Shown here in pieces: positions 14,301-23,178 of a stretch of DNA of 49,573 bases; the stretch's first letter is position 1; every line of letters starts with the position of its first letter. The stretch is from Diphasiastrum complanatum (lineage: Eukaryota; Streptophyta; Lycopodiopsida; Lycopodiales; Lycopodiaceae): assembly GCA_029204225.1 (NCBI GenBank), contig CM055113.1, positions 24,559,958 through 24,609,530 on the forward strand, written 5' to 3'. Made by a program: the position numbers and the translations under genes. The notes under the pieces are model-generated. The model did no database searches. It was not told the DNA's origin and worked only from the letters and a program-made list of their open reading frames with translations.

Positions 14301-15326
14301 ACCATCATTTGCAGTGTAGATGATGTTACCTTCTCCCTCATAAGACAATAAGGATGTAAAGTATTCCTTATGTCTTGTCATGTGAGATGAGGCTCCACTA
14401 TCAATCCACCAAGGATCATTATCATCTATGTTGGCTAACAAACTTGAAGTCATAACAAGTGATTCACATGTGTTATGTTCTTCCTCATCTATTGTAAGAT
14501 TTCCTTGCCTCTCTCCTTGCTCTCTTTTCTTCTTATAACATTCATTTGCAAAATGACCTTTTATCCCACAAAAAAAGCACTTGAACTTTGACTTATTGTT
14601 CTTAGTAGAAGAGGAAGAGGAAGAGTGATCATCATGATCAAAGTTACCACCTTTGGACCATTTCCCTTTGCCTTTACCTTTGCCCTTGAATTTGCCTTTT
14701 GTGAAGAAAGCCTCTTCACCTCCACCTTGCAAGGATGCACCATCAAGCTTTGATTGCAACCTATGTTCTTCAGCCAATAAGATTTCTTGCAAGTCAACCA
14801 CACTTCGCAAGACTCTTTGAATGGCAAAACTTTGCACAAGGTTAGCATGTTCATTTAGCAAACCATTCAACATAACTTGGACTATTTCACCATCTTTTAT
14901 GTTCTCATCAATGCATGCTAAATCATCACTTAGGGACTTAACTCTCAAGATAAATGCATGAGCACTTTCACCCTCTCTTTGCCTATTAGAAAATATTTGT
15001 CTCCTTAGGGTCAATACCCTAGATGTGGACTTTGATTCAAAGAGCTTCTTTAAGGCATTCCATGCCTCACTTGCACTTTGACACTTTCCAACTTCCTTGA
15101 GAAGTTCATTTGTAACATTCATTTTAATGATATGAAGAGCCCTTTTGGCCTTCTTATCAAACCTTTGTTGCTCTTGAAGTGTGAGAGGTCTCTCTTCAAT
15201 TTCTGCAACTATGTCCATGAGTTCATTCAACTCAAGTAAGGACTCCATCCTCACTTTCCAAGTAGAGTAGTTTGATGAACTCAACCTTTCACTAGACTCT
15301 AGCATGATCCCACCATTGGAAGCCAT
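11373..15326 (-). CDS. Copia Gag-Pol polyprotein, intact, 1317 aa
   Basis: A single uninterrupted frame encoding everything copia retrotransposition needs. The N-terminal Gag (UBN2/DUF4219 type; NYSTWKVRMESLLE near residue 20) is followed by a CCHC zinc knuckle (CFFCGIKGHFANEC). The aspartic protease WWIDSGASSHM has catalytic Asp at residue 309. Next come the GAG-pre-integrase HHCC region (EVWHKRLGHPN...CEHCALSKSH), the DDE integrase (HSDIHSS, LRSDNGGEY, GVAERKNRT), RT with YVDDIIL at residues 990-993, and RNase H (FSDSDFAGD, SSTEAEYKAL, LCDNLSAQS). The protein works inside cytoplasmic virus-like particles and, as integrase, in the nucleus. The start ATG gives the usual MASNGG N-terminus, shared with the nested copy (MATNGG). 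No frameshift separates gag from pol. No catalytic residue appears to be missing, so the copy is potentially autonomous. Confidence 0.97.
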   Translation of the reverse strand: MASNGGIMLESSERLSSSNYSTWKVRMESLLELNELMDIVAEIEERPLTLQEQQRFDKKAKRALHIIKMNVTNELLKEVGKCQSASEAWNALKKLFESKSTSRVLTLRRQIFSNRQREGESAHAFILRVKSLSDDLACIDENIKDGEIVQVMLNGLLNEHANLVQSFAIQRVLRSVVDLQEILLAEEHRLQSKLDGASLQGGGEEAFFTKGKFKGKGKGKGKWSKGGNFDHDDHSSSSSSTKNNKSKFKCFFCGIKGHFANECYKKKREQGERQGNLTIDEEEHNTCESLVMTSSLLANIDDNDPWWIDSGASSHMTRHKEYFTSLLSYEGEGNIIYTANDGQCDIKGIGTIPISLSTNRKANLENVLYIPSITKNLLSVSQMIDKGLDVEFIGDACLISKCGSLIAQGRRHGKLFKLDACVISNHEGCMAREQLTNQEVWHKRLGHPNFKSLEVMAKKELVLGLPKSLVANNSVCEHCALSKSHRLAYSRSTSRSKEAFQLVHSDIHSSSTTSNGGAKMYATFIDDFSRYTWIYLLKSKDEVFAAFVKFKNEMENQFNTKIKCLRSDNGGEYTSNRFKDFCIAHGIKREMSSPRTPQQNGVAERKNRTLCECAKAMRLHANLAKSFWGEALACANYLCNRWTSASLDGETPHEVLYGRRPSVKHCRIFGCTCFVNITLDDRTKEDPSSKKGVFVGYSEVSKAYKVYIPSTKKVVISRDVIFHEENVSNVVDVDVDVPTNHHDVQDVLDEDGDATPKQTSRKTQRQRAKPSRLTYDEKGKQVVDNSNFAFLTSFDEPTCVGEAIQKKEWIQAMDHEHQALIKSNTWRLVKLPKDKKAIGCKCIFKIKTNQDGSINKYKARLVAKGYAQEYGIDYDETFAPVAKMVTIRILISLATLYDWDMWQMDVTNAFLNGDLEEDIYMEQPEGYVSHDEPNHVCYLQKSLYGLKQAPRSWYAKLNSFLLSQNFVMSEYDHSLYFRLNENDITLLLIYVDDIILSGGNNLDIDEIKMALKREFEIQDLGKLHYILGIEIIRTSKSTFICQEKYVNSILKRFHMEDCKVVSTPMESNVKLTTRSNERSFKDITLYRKLIGSLIWLTITRPDLSFVVGKLSQFMQDPSEAHWKLGKRVLRYISGSRDFGILYGGTTPNLCGFSDSDFAGDQMDRKSTSAFAIYLGDGVVSWLSKKQPTISLSSTEAEYKALTTCTKEILWIKRMLLDLHLLEPEKTPIILCDNLSAQSLASNPVFHARSKHIEIAHHFVRDQVIAKEVELQHVSSKECVADIFTKPLGKDLYLMHRSNLGMCSKTMLKLASNVEEGV
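11378..11390 (-). other. Polypurine tract of copia copy 1
   Basis: On the element strand this reads GTTGAAGAGGGAG, directly before the TGTGAAAA start of the 3' LTR. It primes plus-strand DNA synthesis. It also codes for the last residues of Pol (VEEGV, then stop in the LTR). Confidence 0.8.
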
Positions 15327-16486
15327 GATTCTAATGTTTCTTCAACTTTTAGGTTCTGTCCTAAAGCACTTAGCACTCACTTTTCTCTCAACAAATGATA
15401 GATAAAGAGATCTATGAAGATTTAGGACCCTAAAACACTTCTATCTTGAACCTAGATGGTTTCCAAGCATAGAAAGGAAGATTGAAACACATGCAACACT
15501 TTGCACACACTAAGAATGGATTACAAAATCAAACCAACCTGAACACACTCTTGCTTAAGCTCTCAAACTTTCCAGCAAGTGACCAAATCAAGTTATGGTG
15601 TGAAGAGTTACTTGCATTCTTAGAAAATACCCAAAACTAGGATGCCAAGATTACCTAGTAATGAACAAACTTGATCAACATATGATCAACACACTAAGAT
15701 ATTGATTCAACCTGTAAAACCACATGTAAACCACACTTCTAAAAGTTTATAAACTCCAGCAAGTGATAAATACAAGATTTAGAGGTGAATGAATGAGCAC
15801 ACTTAGTGAATCACAAGACTAGCTTCACTATCTTGTCAAATCTTGGTGTTTAGATGTAGATCTAAGATCACTTCACATGAGAATGTTCCTCAACCTGTTA
15901 AGAACCTGAAAACACACTTGCATAATGGTTAACACCTTCCAGCAAATGCTCCGATCAAATTACATAAGGAGAGTTACTTACATGCTCAACAAAGTACACC
16001 AAAATTTATGCCAAAATTGATGACAATCTTTACAATATGCTCTTCACAATGGAGCTTACAATATGTTCACCCAAAAAAGGGGATCTTTCATCCAAATGGG
16101 AGCTTTGCTCAGCCTTTAGGAGAATTACAACTCACTCAAAAGAGCATTTGTCATCCACTTAAGGAGAAGTTTCATCCACTTAAGGAGAGTGTTCATCCAA
16201 GAATGGAGATTGTCAACAATAGGATTGAAAAGAACATTGTTAGTATTGAATATGCACAAGCCTCACAATCACAAATGATTAGGTGTTATGATCTGATCCA
16301 AAATAGTTTCTTTTCAGCCTCTGATCTTCAATAGACCTGAAATATGCTTTTGATCCACAAGTTCAACTCACAAAACAAAGGTTAGTAAGATTTGATCAAC
16401 AAAGCAATGCAAAATCATGCTAGAACTTGATCAAACATCCAAATATCACCAAAAATGGAATACTTACTGTAAATAGAAGCCAACCA
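15327..16486 (-). other. 5' leader of copia copy 1, with internal repeats
   Basis: 1.16 kb between PBS and the Gag-Pol ATG without a supportable gene. Three imperfect blocks, each opening CAACCTG and later containing CCAGCAA(G)TG, start near 15535, 15708 and 15891 on the plus strand. Their spacing is about 173 and 183 bp. A short tandem motif (TTCATCCACTTAAGGAGA) recurs at 16150-16195. The nested relative has a leader of only about 600 bp. Confidence 0.7.
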
Positions 16487-16498
16487 GCTCTGATACCA
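16487..16498 (-). other. Primer-binding site (initiator tRNA-Met)
   Basis: On the element strand TGGTATCAGAGC, directly abutting the 5' LTR with no spacer. It is complementary to the 3' end of plant initiator tRNA-Met, the standard primer of plant copia elements. Confidence 0.95.
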
Positions 16499-17153
16499 TG
16501 TGAAAAATACAGATCCTAAGTGGATCTAAACTCCAAGATCATTGGCTTGAATGCTTGCACTCCAAACTACATAAGCTAGGAATTGGCAACACATTCTATG
16601 CTACCTAGAATGCAAAGAACTTGATCAAAAAGCATTTATCACAAATGGAAACTTCCATAAACATCAAGTGCGGCCCAAAATAGCATTATACAGTCCATAA
16701 TACATCAGCCTACCACTTTTGGAAAGCACCTAAGATCATACACAATAGCTTGAAGACAATACACACAACAATGCTCTCAATGGAGGAAGAAACAATGACA
16801 ATGATCTATTGATCTCAATGAAGCATACAAAAGGTTTCTCCAACTTGTTCTCCACAACTTCCCTACTATTTATGGATGAGGAAGATGACTCTCTCTCCTC
16901 TCTCTAGAAGGTACTTGACCCTAGATATTCCCTATATAGGAAAAATAGCTAAAAATGGCTTATATGACCAAAATACATCAAAATGGTCTCATTTTGAAGG
17001 GTATGAAGTTTGACACTTCATCATACTGAAAAAATACAGTAAATAAAAACATTGTGGCCTGGTTCACACGTGTGAAACTCCAGAACCAAAACTATTTACA
17101 ATTTTAGCCAATTTAGGCCTCAAACTAGCTAGGAAATGTTGACAATTTTCACA
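16499..17153 (-). repeat. 5' LTR of copia copy 1
   Basis: 655 bp, identical to 10723-11377 except for two noticed substitutions. It carries the promoter for the element transcript. The palindrome TTCACACGTGTGAA is at 17063-17076. Confidence 0.95.
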
Positions 17154-19166
17154 TCAACACATCTTGACATATATTATCAATCAAAATTATTTCATCGGTA
17201 CCTTTCGTTATTTTTTTTTAGTACCTAAATACAATATGCATGGACGACATTTTCTTGTGGAGCACATTGATAAAAATAGAAACACATATGACTGTGGAGT
17301 CACAACAAATATTACTCAAGGGAGTTGACCAAGCACGATATTGTGGGACGGTCAATGATATCTTGGAAATTGGATTTAGTCAATTTAAACTTTTAAAATT
17401 TGATGTAATTAAAACTATTTAAGATTATTTGTAATGGTCCTGATGACATGCGGCGAAAGTTGAGGACAACTATTTTGTTATTGACTACACTAAGCTTTGG
17501 ACATATTAGTCAAGTGATAAATTTGTAGTTCCTCAACAATGTGAGCAAGTACATAAATGTGTTCAATTGCAAATAGTCACAATTATTGCCCTTTTTGTGC
17601 TAATTAGTTAATCTTCTATATATAAATTGTATATGTATATATGTGCTTGAGCTCAAGCAATTATAACATGCACTACTTTATTGGATGTGTGCTTCTTTGT
17701 GGACTACAAGAGACTGTAATTTGGTAGGTGCAAAAGTTGTGCATGTGATGATTTTTATGGCAAGTAAAGAATGAAGTGATGATTGCAAATACTTTGTTTG
17801 CAAAATTATTGCTCATGAATGCTTGAAAGATATTGTGATGCGAGAGCTTGATAGTATAGTAAAGTGTGGTTTGAATGATACTCACATCTTTTCCTAACAT
17901 TTTTATAACATGTTACAAGGAAGAGCAATTTGCCATACACTAACATAAATAACCTAATGTGTACAAACTCCCATATTAATATGAACATAGATTATAGTTG
18001 CCCACACCTAGATTTGGGCATCCTTGGGTATTTCTTTCTTTAAAAACTCTATTTCCTAGTTGGCACTTGTTATAAGGTCTTTTTTGAATTGAAAACTATT
18101 CATGGGTTGGTTGATGAGGAGTCTTTTGAACTAGCTACCCAATGCTCTATAAGTTTATTAGAAGCTCTCAAATATATGGACATCCAAGTCCTATCCTAAC
18201 GCCTTCCAACATGGGACTTATTGCTAGAATAGAAGTCAATTAGAAATTTATATATAAAATGCAGACTAGACAACTAAGATATGGACAACGTCATGACTCC
18301 TAATTAGCTAATTACTTTATCAACATTTGGGGGGGCTTGAACTTCAATCAAGCACAGTAGGAATGACTCTTTCAAATTTCCCGTCTGCAGAAGTATTTTT
18401 AATTTGTGGACTACAAAAGGATCATAGGTATACAATTGATTGCTGGTTGTATTGTATGTGATGATTTTATGGCAAGAAAGAATGAACCGTGGATCGTGTA
18501 GTTCGTGGATGCTTCAGCAATTTGGCAATGATAGAAGTTGATAGCGATCAACATCCTTTGAATGATACTGTTTTTCGGAATCAGATAAAATATTTGTAAG
18601 ATTTTGTGCTTATTTTGTGTGTTAGCCATATATTATAAGATGTTGCATACAGTGTTTTCTGATATGTAGTGGTAATGCAACAAATCTATGTAGATGTAGA
18701 TGAATTGGAATGTAATGTCCTGTGCAAATTTTGTTATGATTCCTAACACTATGTTGTTAATTTTTAGGAAAGAAGATATAACAATAAAATCATTTGAGGG
18801 CATGATTGCATAAACCTTCAATTGCCCCATATAAATTGTGAACGCGGAAAACCAACATGAAGTAGGAAATTCGCCTCTAGCGTTTTTTATAGGTCGAGCT
18901 TTTCAGGGTACGTTTCTGTGCGACAAGCACGACTTATTTGGAAAAAAAAATTTGTGAGTGCGGTGCACTCCACTGCCTTGAGGCCAACACTCTGGTGGAC
19001 ATCGTTGACAAGAATGAATGAATGGATGCCGTATGAATCTTCTGATTGAGCAGGAGTACATATTGATGGCATTATCCAACACCAAATTCCAATATGCAGA
19101 GCACGCATCGGTTAGTGTAAACGCATGGCAAGTGGCAATGTCATTCCGGCTCTTTCAATATTTAGC
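17154..19166. other. Unassigned region downstream of the GH18 gene
   Basis: Two kilobases of AT-rich sequence with no convincing gene. Two blocks, about 17697-17890 and 18405-18600, look distantly related: both open with GTGGACTACAA, contain GTGATGATTTT(T)ATGGCAAG and AAAGAATGA, and end near TTTGAATGATACT. They may be remnants of an old repeat. The stretch nearest 19166 must include the 3' UTR and polyadenylation signals of the GH18 gene, which I cannot place exactly. Confidence 0.4.
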
Positions 19167-20123
19167 TTAGGTAGAGAGAAAAGAAGCCACGGCCTGCTCC
19201 GTGCTGAAGCCACTTCCTTTGTCATTGTCCACGTTGAAGATCATGATGCCTGGGATGGTCAACTGCTGGGCGGCTCCAATGAAGTCGGATCCCTGCAGTC
19301 CTCGGCCAGCCGCCTCCACGCTAGGTAGCAGCTTGCTAGCATCGAAGCTGCCAGCCACAGTGTTGTATCTGCTTATGAAGTCGGATTGCGATGCCAAGCC
19401 ATCAGCATAGAACTGATAGTTCACGTAGTCTATGGAGGAGCCGAAGTTGGCAAAGAGGTCTGCGTAGATGGAGATAGTGGCTCCAAAAGGGGCAATGGAG
19501 GCTATGGAAATAGTTCCAGAGCTCTTGAGCTGGGAGATGAGACCACCGATGCACGTGGTGAAGGTGGCAGAGGTGGGGAAGTTCTCGTAGTCGACGTCGA
19601 CGCCGTCCAGCGAGTACTGAGAGACGAGGTTGGAGATGGAGCTGACTGCATTGCTGATCCAAGTGTCGGTGCTGGGGGGGTCGTACCAGTCGACATTCCT
19701 GGTGGTGCCGTCTGAGAGGAATTGGGAGAAGCCTGCGAGGCTGACAAGAAGCTTGACGTTGGGATTGCTCTGTTTGAAGCTCTGTGCAGACTGAGGAGTG
19801 AGACTGGAAGCCCAAAAGGCATTAAAGTTACCATTCTGAGTGTTGCCCGATGCGTCTGCATCGATGGCGAAGGACAGCGGTAAGATGTATTGTAGGGAGG
19901 CAGAGATAGGGAGATCCGTGAACTGTAGGTCTGATGCTCCAGAGGCGCCAATGTAATCTACGATGAGGTTGCCGTGGCTGGATTGGAGGAGTGCACGACC
20001 TCCTGTCCCAGGGAACTGTCTGAGCGCATAGGCCGCGTTGATGGCCATCATACATAGTATCATCAGCAGCACAGGTTGCATAGCTGAAACCCGGGGAAGT
20101 TGAATTCCTCGCCTCTGTGCCAT
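19167..20123 (-). CDS. GH18 chitinase-like secreted protein
   Basis: A single-exon gene of the plant GH18 group that includes chitinase-2-like, narbonin-like and RuBisCO-associated proteins. Chitinases of this fold hydrolyse beta-1,4-GlcNAc polymers with a Glu proton donor. Counting from the ATG at 20123, the signature DGVDVDYE covers residues 173-180, so the DxxDxDxE motif and catalytic Glu180 are intact. LLVSLAGF (125-132) matches the second conserved strand and GIMIFNVDND is the late-barrel strand. Residues 15-33 (MQPVLLMILCMMAINAAYA) form a hydrophobic signal peptide, suggesting secretion. Two in-frame ATGs exist: 20123, which adds an Arg-rich 14-residue extension, and 20081, which starts the signal peptide directly and is the more natural start (304 aa). 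Upstream DNA holds a TATA box and, from 20941, a gypsy insertion. Its 5' end has been duplicated at 5262-6184 and fused to copia. Chitinase activity is inferred from motif retention only; a lectin-like role is possible. Confidence 0.9.
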   Translation of the reverse strand: MAQRRGIQLPRVSAMQPVLLMILCMMAINAAYALRQFPGTGGRALLQSSHGNLIVDYIGASGASDLQFTDLPISASLQYILPLSFAIDADASGNTQNGNFNAFWASSLTPQSAQSFKQSNPNVKLLVSLAGFSQFLSDGTTRNVDWYDPPSTDTWISNAVSSISNLVSQYSLDGVDVDYENFPTSATFTTCIGGLISQLKSSGTISIASIAPFGATISIYADLFANFGSSIDYVNYQFYADGLASQSDFISRYNTVAGSFDASKLLPSVEAAGRGLQGSDFIGAAQQLTIPGIMIFNVDNDKGSGFSTEQAVASFLST

Positions 20124-20305
20124 CGGAATAATTTCTGAATCAGCCTTTACTAGAGTAGTGCTGTATGTATATATGGTATGTTGACGAATTGTGGGCTCAC
20201 AGATGAGACGACGAGGGGATATGAATTATGAGATGGAGCAGAGCAGTGCAGTGCAGTGCAATTATGCTTGGGAATTTGTGAATGACAGTAGGGAAGAGCA
20301 CATTT

Positions 20306-20313
20306 TATTTATA
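20306..20313 (-). promoter_or_regulatory. TATA box of the GH18 gene
   Basis: Reads TATAAATA on the minus strand, about 225 bp upstream of the ATG at 20081, implying a leader of roughly 190 nt. It is preserved in the captured copy at 5909-5916. A second TATA-like run (GTATATATGG) lies closer, near 20165-20176. Inferred from sequence only. Confidence 0.55.
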
Positions 20314-20935
20314 TGGGCTCGTGAAGACTTGGGGCAGAGGAATTCGCGTCTAATGTTGTGGAATAGAGCAACTAAGTCAGTTGCTTGACTTAGTCTATCC
20401 ATTATTATACGGGGCGTGTTGAAACTCCCATAAAGAAACATGCACCAAGTTCACCTTACGTGAATGAATCTGCATTTGCGACTATTTTTTCAGCGTTAAG
20501 GAAAGAGCAAGGGTAGTCTCTTGCATGCGTCTAAGAATAAGAACATATGTGCCTCAATTTTGTTTTTTCCCAATTGGTTAAATGCTCTCTACCCAACTTG
20601 GGCAACATCACCTTTACCTCATTGCTTTTTGGCCTTGCCTTGCAAAAGGCAATAAATACTATGTGTTGAGGTCGGTCGGTCAACCACGGAGTTTGATACA
20701 AAGTCAACGTTAAAGGATATTAATATGTGGTAGTGGTCTTAATTTTTAAGGCTGAACCATCATCAATTGAGGGCTACTAAAGAAACATCCATTGTTGCCA
20801 TTTCAAAATTAGTATGTCGAAGTGCAAATTGCATGAGCAAAAAGCAAAAGCTATTTATTATCTTTTGCATGATCCTAAGCAAAGGCAAATTTCGAATGTG
20901 ATCTGTTCATAAACTTTATAAGTATGTGTGTGTTG

Positions 20936-20940
20936 ATCAG
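20936..20940. repeat. Target-site duplication of the gypsy element (left)
   Basis: ATCAG, repeated at 33075-33079 on the other side of the element. Paralogous empty sites are at 5279-5292 (other strand) and near 34645, where the surrounding sequence is continuous apart from a small indel. Confidence 0.88.
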
Positions 20941-21858
20941 TGTTGCGCCGGCGCCTCAAAGGGCGCTGGGACTTGAGCGGTTTCCCCAACACGCGCTTAA
21001 GTCTAACATTCATCCATCATGCACTTACGTAAAAGCCAACTCAGAATCGTAACAAGCTTAACCATTCAGACTTAAGAAAACTGGAATCCCAACCAACCCG
21101 AAAGCCAACTCAGAATCCGTCCCCAAAAGGTAACCAAAGGCAAAGACAAGCCACACATGAAACCCAAGGCATAGTGGTCGCCAAACTGACCAATTGGCAT
21201 AGCGGCAAGCCCCATGTCGATGACAGGGACCCTTAGGCGCCAGCGACGCAAAAAGGTTGTAGTAAGGGTCCTTCCACTTGGACCAGTCCCGGAGGCGAAA
21301 CCGAAATGGTAATCATCCCCAAGGATCAACTTTATTAGATTTGGAAGAGGTTACATTCATACATAGACTGACCGGTCTCGGGGCCACCAACACGTGCTGG
21401 GCATTGTGCCTGACTCGTGCTGGTAGAGGGAGCTGAGACCTGGCGACTGGATTCCTGGCGCTGGTTGACCTGCCCAAGTTTCTGTCTGCCGGACTCCCCC
21501 TATAGTTCTGCTGTGATTCGGCGCACCCCCTCTGTTCTGAAACATAGTGCTTTCTGGTAAAGCACGCTTTTTGGGACTTAGTTTTTATTTTGCTGATTAA
21601 GCCTGGCAAGCCTGGCAGAATCAGTCTGGCTCCCGGACATGGGTCCCGGGAGCCGTTCCGGTGGCAGAATCAACTTGCTTCCTGACTAGGCCATGACTCG
21701 AGCTCCAGAGCTAGCTCATGACTTGTGACTACTTGACTGGCTCACCACAGGTCGGAGGCTCAGTCCTTGACGTTCTAACTTGCTCTGGGACTTTAGGGAG
21801 TGTCACCCCTTAGAGTCTTACAGGGCACGTTGGGTGCACCTGAGTCAGCTTTACAACA
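20941..21858 (-). repeat. 3' LTR of the gypsy element
   Basis: 918 bp, GC-richer than its surroundings, with near-identical copies at 32157-33074 and 34977-35894. The small ORFs inside it recur in all three copies only because the LTR itself is repeated; there is no sign that they are genes. Confidence 0.95.
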
Positions 21859-21869
21859 TCCTCCCCTCG
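21859..21869 (-). other. Polypurine tract of the gypsy element
   Basis: On the element strand CGAGGGGAGGA immediately precedes the 3' LTR. The same tract is at 35895-35905 in the second copy. Confidence 0.85.
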
Positions 21870-21916
21870 TTTGAAAAAGCTGATGTCCTCATCAGGGCCA
21901 AACTAGACCTAGGACG

Positions 21917-22569
21917 TGTGAAAAATTGTCAACTAGTAGTATTTTCCTAACTTGAGATTTTGTAGGCCTATGGCCAAATAAAAGTTAGAGATAGGTTCAT
22001 ACATGTATGTAGAGGCCCAAAGTATGTGTACACTACTTTTGAGGTCACATTAATTAGAGGAGGTCGAGTGTGGAGCTCTTCTATTGGCTCATAATTTGGT
22101 GCATTCCTATTTGACCAAATTTCTAGGTATATGGGTGAATCCTATTGGACCCCAATTTTAGCCTATCATAAGACAAGTGGCCAAGAGGCACTATGGCTGC
22201 TATAAATAGCCATCTCCACGAGTATGTACACATCTCATTTTCATTCTATTGAATGAATGTTATGCTCTTTGAAGATCCATCTTCTTCTCTCTCACTTTTT
22301 TGTTCATATCTTGCATTCTAGCCACTAGAATTGTGATTTCTTTGTTGCTATGGCTTCACACGTGTGAAATGCAGGTTGTAGGCTCTGAAGTACGGACAGG
22401 GACAGCAAGTTTCTGTTTGTGGAAGCTTATGATCAGATTTTGATGTTTAGTTGATGTTTAGTATGCTTAACATCACAATTTCTATCATTTTTTCAATCTA
22501 GATGTGCATAACTTCCATGGCCAAGATCTTTATGAAACTTTAGCATCTTTTGGATCTGAGTTTTTCACA
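21917..22569 (+). repeat. 5' LTR of nested copia
   Basis: 653 bp, TGTGAAAAATTG...TTTTTCACA. Carries TATAAATA at 22201-22208 and the palindrome TTCACACGTGTGAA at 22355-22368. Apart from its ends and that palindrome it shows little visible similarity to the LTR of copia copy 1. Confidence 0.95.
22201..22208 (+). promoter_or_regulatory. TATA box in the nested copia LTR
   Basis: TATAAATA in GCTGCTATAAATAGCC, about 285 bp into the LTR, in the expected place for the U3 promoter. The identical box is at 27409-27416 in the 3' LTR, where it could drive readthrough into gypsy DNA. Confidence 0.7.
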
Positions 22570-22581
22570 TGGTATCAGAGC
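22570..22581 (+). other. Primer-binding site (initiator tRNA-Met)
   Basis: TGGTATCAGAGC directly after the CA end of the 5' LTR, as in copia copy 1. Confidence 0.95.
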
Positions 22582-23178
22582 ATTAGGCGGCCAAATGTGC
22601 AGGTTTTGCCAGATTTAGAAGAGATTTGTGGGCGAGTTTGCTTTTGTAGCATTCCAATCAAGTTTCTAGCTAAAAATCTTGTTGATTTATGTGTAGAAAT
22701 TGGATCTTTGTGATCAAAACATCATTTGTATGCATTTCAATTGAAGTAGGGCGAATTCCCTCTGTACTTATCAGAATAAGGAGACAAAATTTGTTTTGGA
22801 AAGAGGGAGATGCAAGATCCAACAAGATCCTATTAGTTTTCCATTCTAGCATATAGTTTTTTGATTCAATTTCTTGCTTCTTCATGTCAAAAACTTCAAA
22901 ATTGATGTAACCCTCTGATTTTCAGTTTGCTGAATGATTCAAGAGTGTATTTCAATCTTAGGAGTGAGGGAAAAGCAAGTATATTGAGGTTTGGTCTTGG
23001 TTTGATCAAGAAATCATAAAACTAGTGGCTAAAATTAAGGAAAAAGTGAGGAAAAGAGAGAAAAAGTAAGGTTTTAGGTTCCAAATCTTTGTGATTTCTT
23101 CTTGTGTTTCATTTGTTGATTCAAGAGAGTGCTTAGTGCATTGGAACAGGTCAAAGATCAGAGATCAATCATTGCAAC
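22582..23178 (+). other. 5' leader of nested copia
   Basis: About 600 bp between PBS and the Gag-Pol ATG. No gene is seen. It should hold RNA packaging and dimerisation signals, but none can be identified by eye. Confidence 0.6.

Larger units (their letters stand above)
10723..17153 (-). mobile_element. Complete Ty1/copia retrotransposon (family A, copy 1)
   Basis: A full element on the minus strand. LTRs of 655 bp lie at 10723-11377 and 16499-17153. The PBS is at 16487-16498, one intact Gag-Pol ORF spans 11373-15326, and the PPT is at 11378-11390. Flanks show TCAA immediately outside both ends (10719-10722 and 17154-17157), a 4-bp match where copia normally gives 5 bp. I noticed two LTR mismatches (11069/16845 and 11080/16856), so the insertion is recent. 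It lies between the two inverted arms of the GH18 upstream duplication. Confidence 0.96.
20035..20940 (-). repeat. GH18 promoter and 5' codons: right arm of inverted duplication
   Basis: The original copy of the segment duplicated at 5262-6184 in the opposite orientation. It runs from codons just after the signal-peptide core through the 5' leader and promoter to position 20940. There the gypsy insertion interrupts it; homology resumes beyond the element at 33075-33103. Confidence 0.92.

Noticed and set aside
16008-16334. 108-aa frame in the copia leader
   Set aside because: It is antisense to the element, covers the TTCATCC tandem repeat, and has no domain similarity I can recognise.
19386-20055. 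Long frames opposite or overlapping the GH18 gene
   Set aside because: They follow from the GC-biased codons of the real gene on the minus strand and contain no recognisable domain.
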